This document shows, one piece after another, positions 63,168 to 64,000 of a DNA stretch of 64,000 nt (positions are counted from its first letter, which is position 1; the number at the start of each line of letters is the position of its first letter). The translations under genes and the position numbers were made by a program. The notes under the pieces are model-generated. The model saw only the letters and a program-made list of their open reading frames with translations. It had not been told where the DNA came from and searched no databases. Source of the stretch: Panicum virgatum. Lineage: Eukaryota > Streptophyta > Magnoliopsida > Poales > Poaceae. The stretch covers positions 6,244,531 to 6,308,530 of the forward strand of contig NC_053136.1 of assembly GCF_016808335.1 (NCBI RefSeq), read 5' to 3'.

Positions 63168-64000
63168 CAGGGTTCGACTTACCGATCGGTAACCGCCGGT
63201 TACCGCCAAAATTTACCGATACCGCTACTAGGCGGCAACACGTACCGGCGATAAATTTCAAAAAAATTCGCCGAAATTTAGAATTTTCAAAAAAATTTAA
63301 AATAAATTAGGAAAAAATATGGTAAGAAAGTAGAGATGACATACATCATTATGATATAGAACATGTTCAAATATTTGACCGTTTGGGCATTGAAAAAAAT
63401 AAAAAAAATGCAGAACCCGTTAAGGCCCGTTAACCCGTGAACCCATTAGCGTGTTTAACACCCCCATCGAATCCGTGAGTGCGCTATTGGAAATATCCCG
63501 TCCCCTTTCACCCCTTTCACCCGAGCTCAGGCGATAGAGGGCACGAGGCCGCCGGCAGCCGTCGATCTCGGCGCTCAGACGCTATTTCTCGCCGGGAGGG
63601 GGGCGGAAGCCGAGCGGGAGCAGCGAGAACCGCTCGCGCGGCTGCAGGCCTACCGCGGGCGGCGGTAGCCGTCGGCAGAGCAAGAGATCCCGGCGGTAGG
63701 GCGGTGGTTACCGGCAGTAAGGCCGCGGGATTGGCTAGCGCCGACGGCCTGCTCGGCTCGAGCTGGCCATCCCGGAGCGGGATCCGCTAATCCCGAGTGG
63801 GATTTGGCGCTTCCCGAGCGGAATCCGCTGCGTTAGGACCGGTAAGTACTACGTTGTGAGTATTTCTTGATTTAACAGTGCTTGTTAGATGTTTGTTGTG
63901 TACATATATGTTTTGCACGTGGTTGTAGGCAAATGGTGGATCCGGTGTGGGAGCACGGAGAGAAGGTAGGCAATGGATGGAAGTGCAAATATTGCCATGA
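63168..64000 (+). mobile_element. hAT element, left end, running off the window
   Basis: CAGGGTTCGACTTACCGATCG is a typical hAT terminus, followed by dense TACCG/CGGTA subterminal motifs. The sequence then contains a GC-rich leader ending in a donor (63841/63842), an intron, and the first coding exon of a BED-finger transposase. The right end lies beyond 64000. Confidence 0.72.
63933..64000 (+). CDS. hAT transposase N-terminus with BED zinc finger (partial)
   Basis: After an acceptor at 63926-63928, the ATG at 63933 opens a frame reading MVDPVWEHGEKVGNGWKCKYCH up to the window edge. The W-x-H-G opening followed by WKCKYC is the start of a BED-type zinc finger, as found in plant hAT (Ac/Tam3, DUF659-type) transposases. 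Only 22 codons are visible, so the state of the catalytic domain is unknown. Confidence 0.7.
   Translation, partial: MVDPVWEHGEKVGNGWKCKYCH

Overview
This is nuclear DNA from a plant, almost certainly a grass (Poaceae) and probably a panicoid. That placement is inference. It rests on strongly GC-rich first exons beside AT-rich intergenic DNA, Tourist and Stowaway MITEs, copia LTRs carrying repeated CACCGGTTGAACCGACG-like blocks, plant-type GT-AG introns, and host genes with plant-specific architectures.

Five host genes can be assembled exon by exon. They are a Tubby-like protein without an F-box (TLP8 type, minus, 342-2289), a heptahelical PAQR receptor-like protein (HHP type, plus, 22783-26485), an intronless DUF2828/von Willebrand A-like protein (minus, 32289-34313), the autophagy scaffold ATG11 (minus, 35304-39627), and an SR140/U2SURP-type splicing factor corresponding to Arabidopsis RRC1 (plus, 46646-54220). 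A small secreted cysteine-rich peptide gene resembling the MEG/ESF1 group (29914-30595) is cut short by an in-frame stop.

Most of the remainder is transposon DNA. Two blocks stand out. At about 4820-13800 lies a terminal-inverted-repeat element that carries a nine-exon plant mobile domain (PMD) gene and a GRF-type zinc-finger gene, and is itself interrupted by a 3.4-kb long-LTR-like insertion. At 42875-45926 lies a Mutator-like element (MULE) with about 355-bp inverted repeats, a perfect 9-bp target duplication, an internally deleted transposase gene, and a second gene converging from the other end. The inner parts of their terminal repeats share a 5'-leader exon that ends in a splice donor, so both seem to use the same portable promoter/first-exon module. 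All the element genes except possibly the small convergent one carry stops or deletions.

Other insertions have recognisable boundaries: a solo copia LTR (15909-17402) whose pre-insertion site survives in a neighbouring tandem copy, a SINE with pol III boxes and a 12-bp duplication, a 525-bp hAT-like element, a poly(A)-ended retroposon with a 13-bp duplication (55703-57553), two related minus-strand long-LTR-like blocks (about 8.8-12.2 kb and 59.6-63.2 kb), and the left end of a hAT element whose BED-finger transposase runs off the window at 64000. The host genes are independent housekeeping or regulatory loci with no operon-like link. ATG11 and the DUF2828 gene lie tail-to-head on one strand, and the MULE sits within roughly 100-200 bp of the probable RRC1 transcription start.
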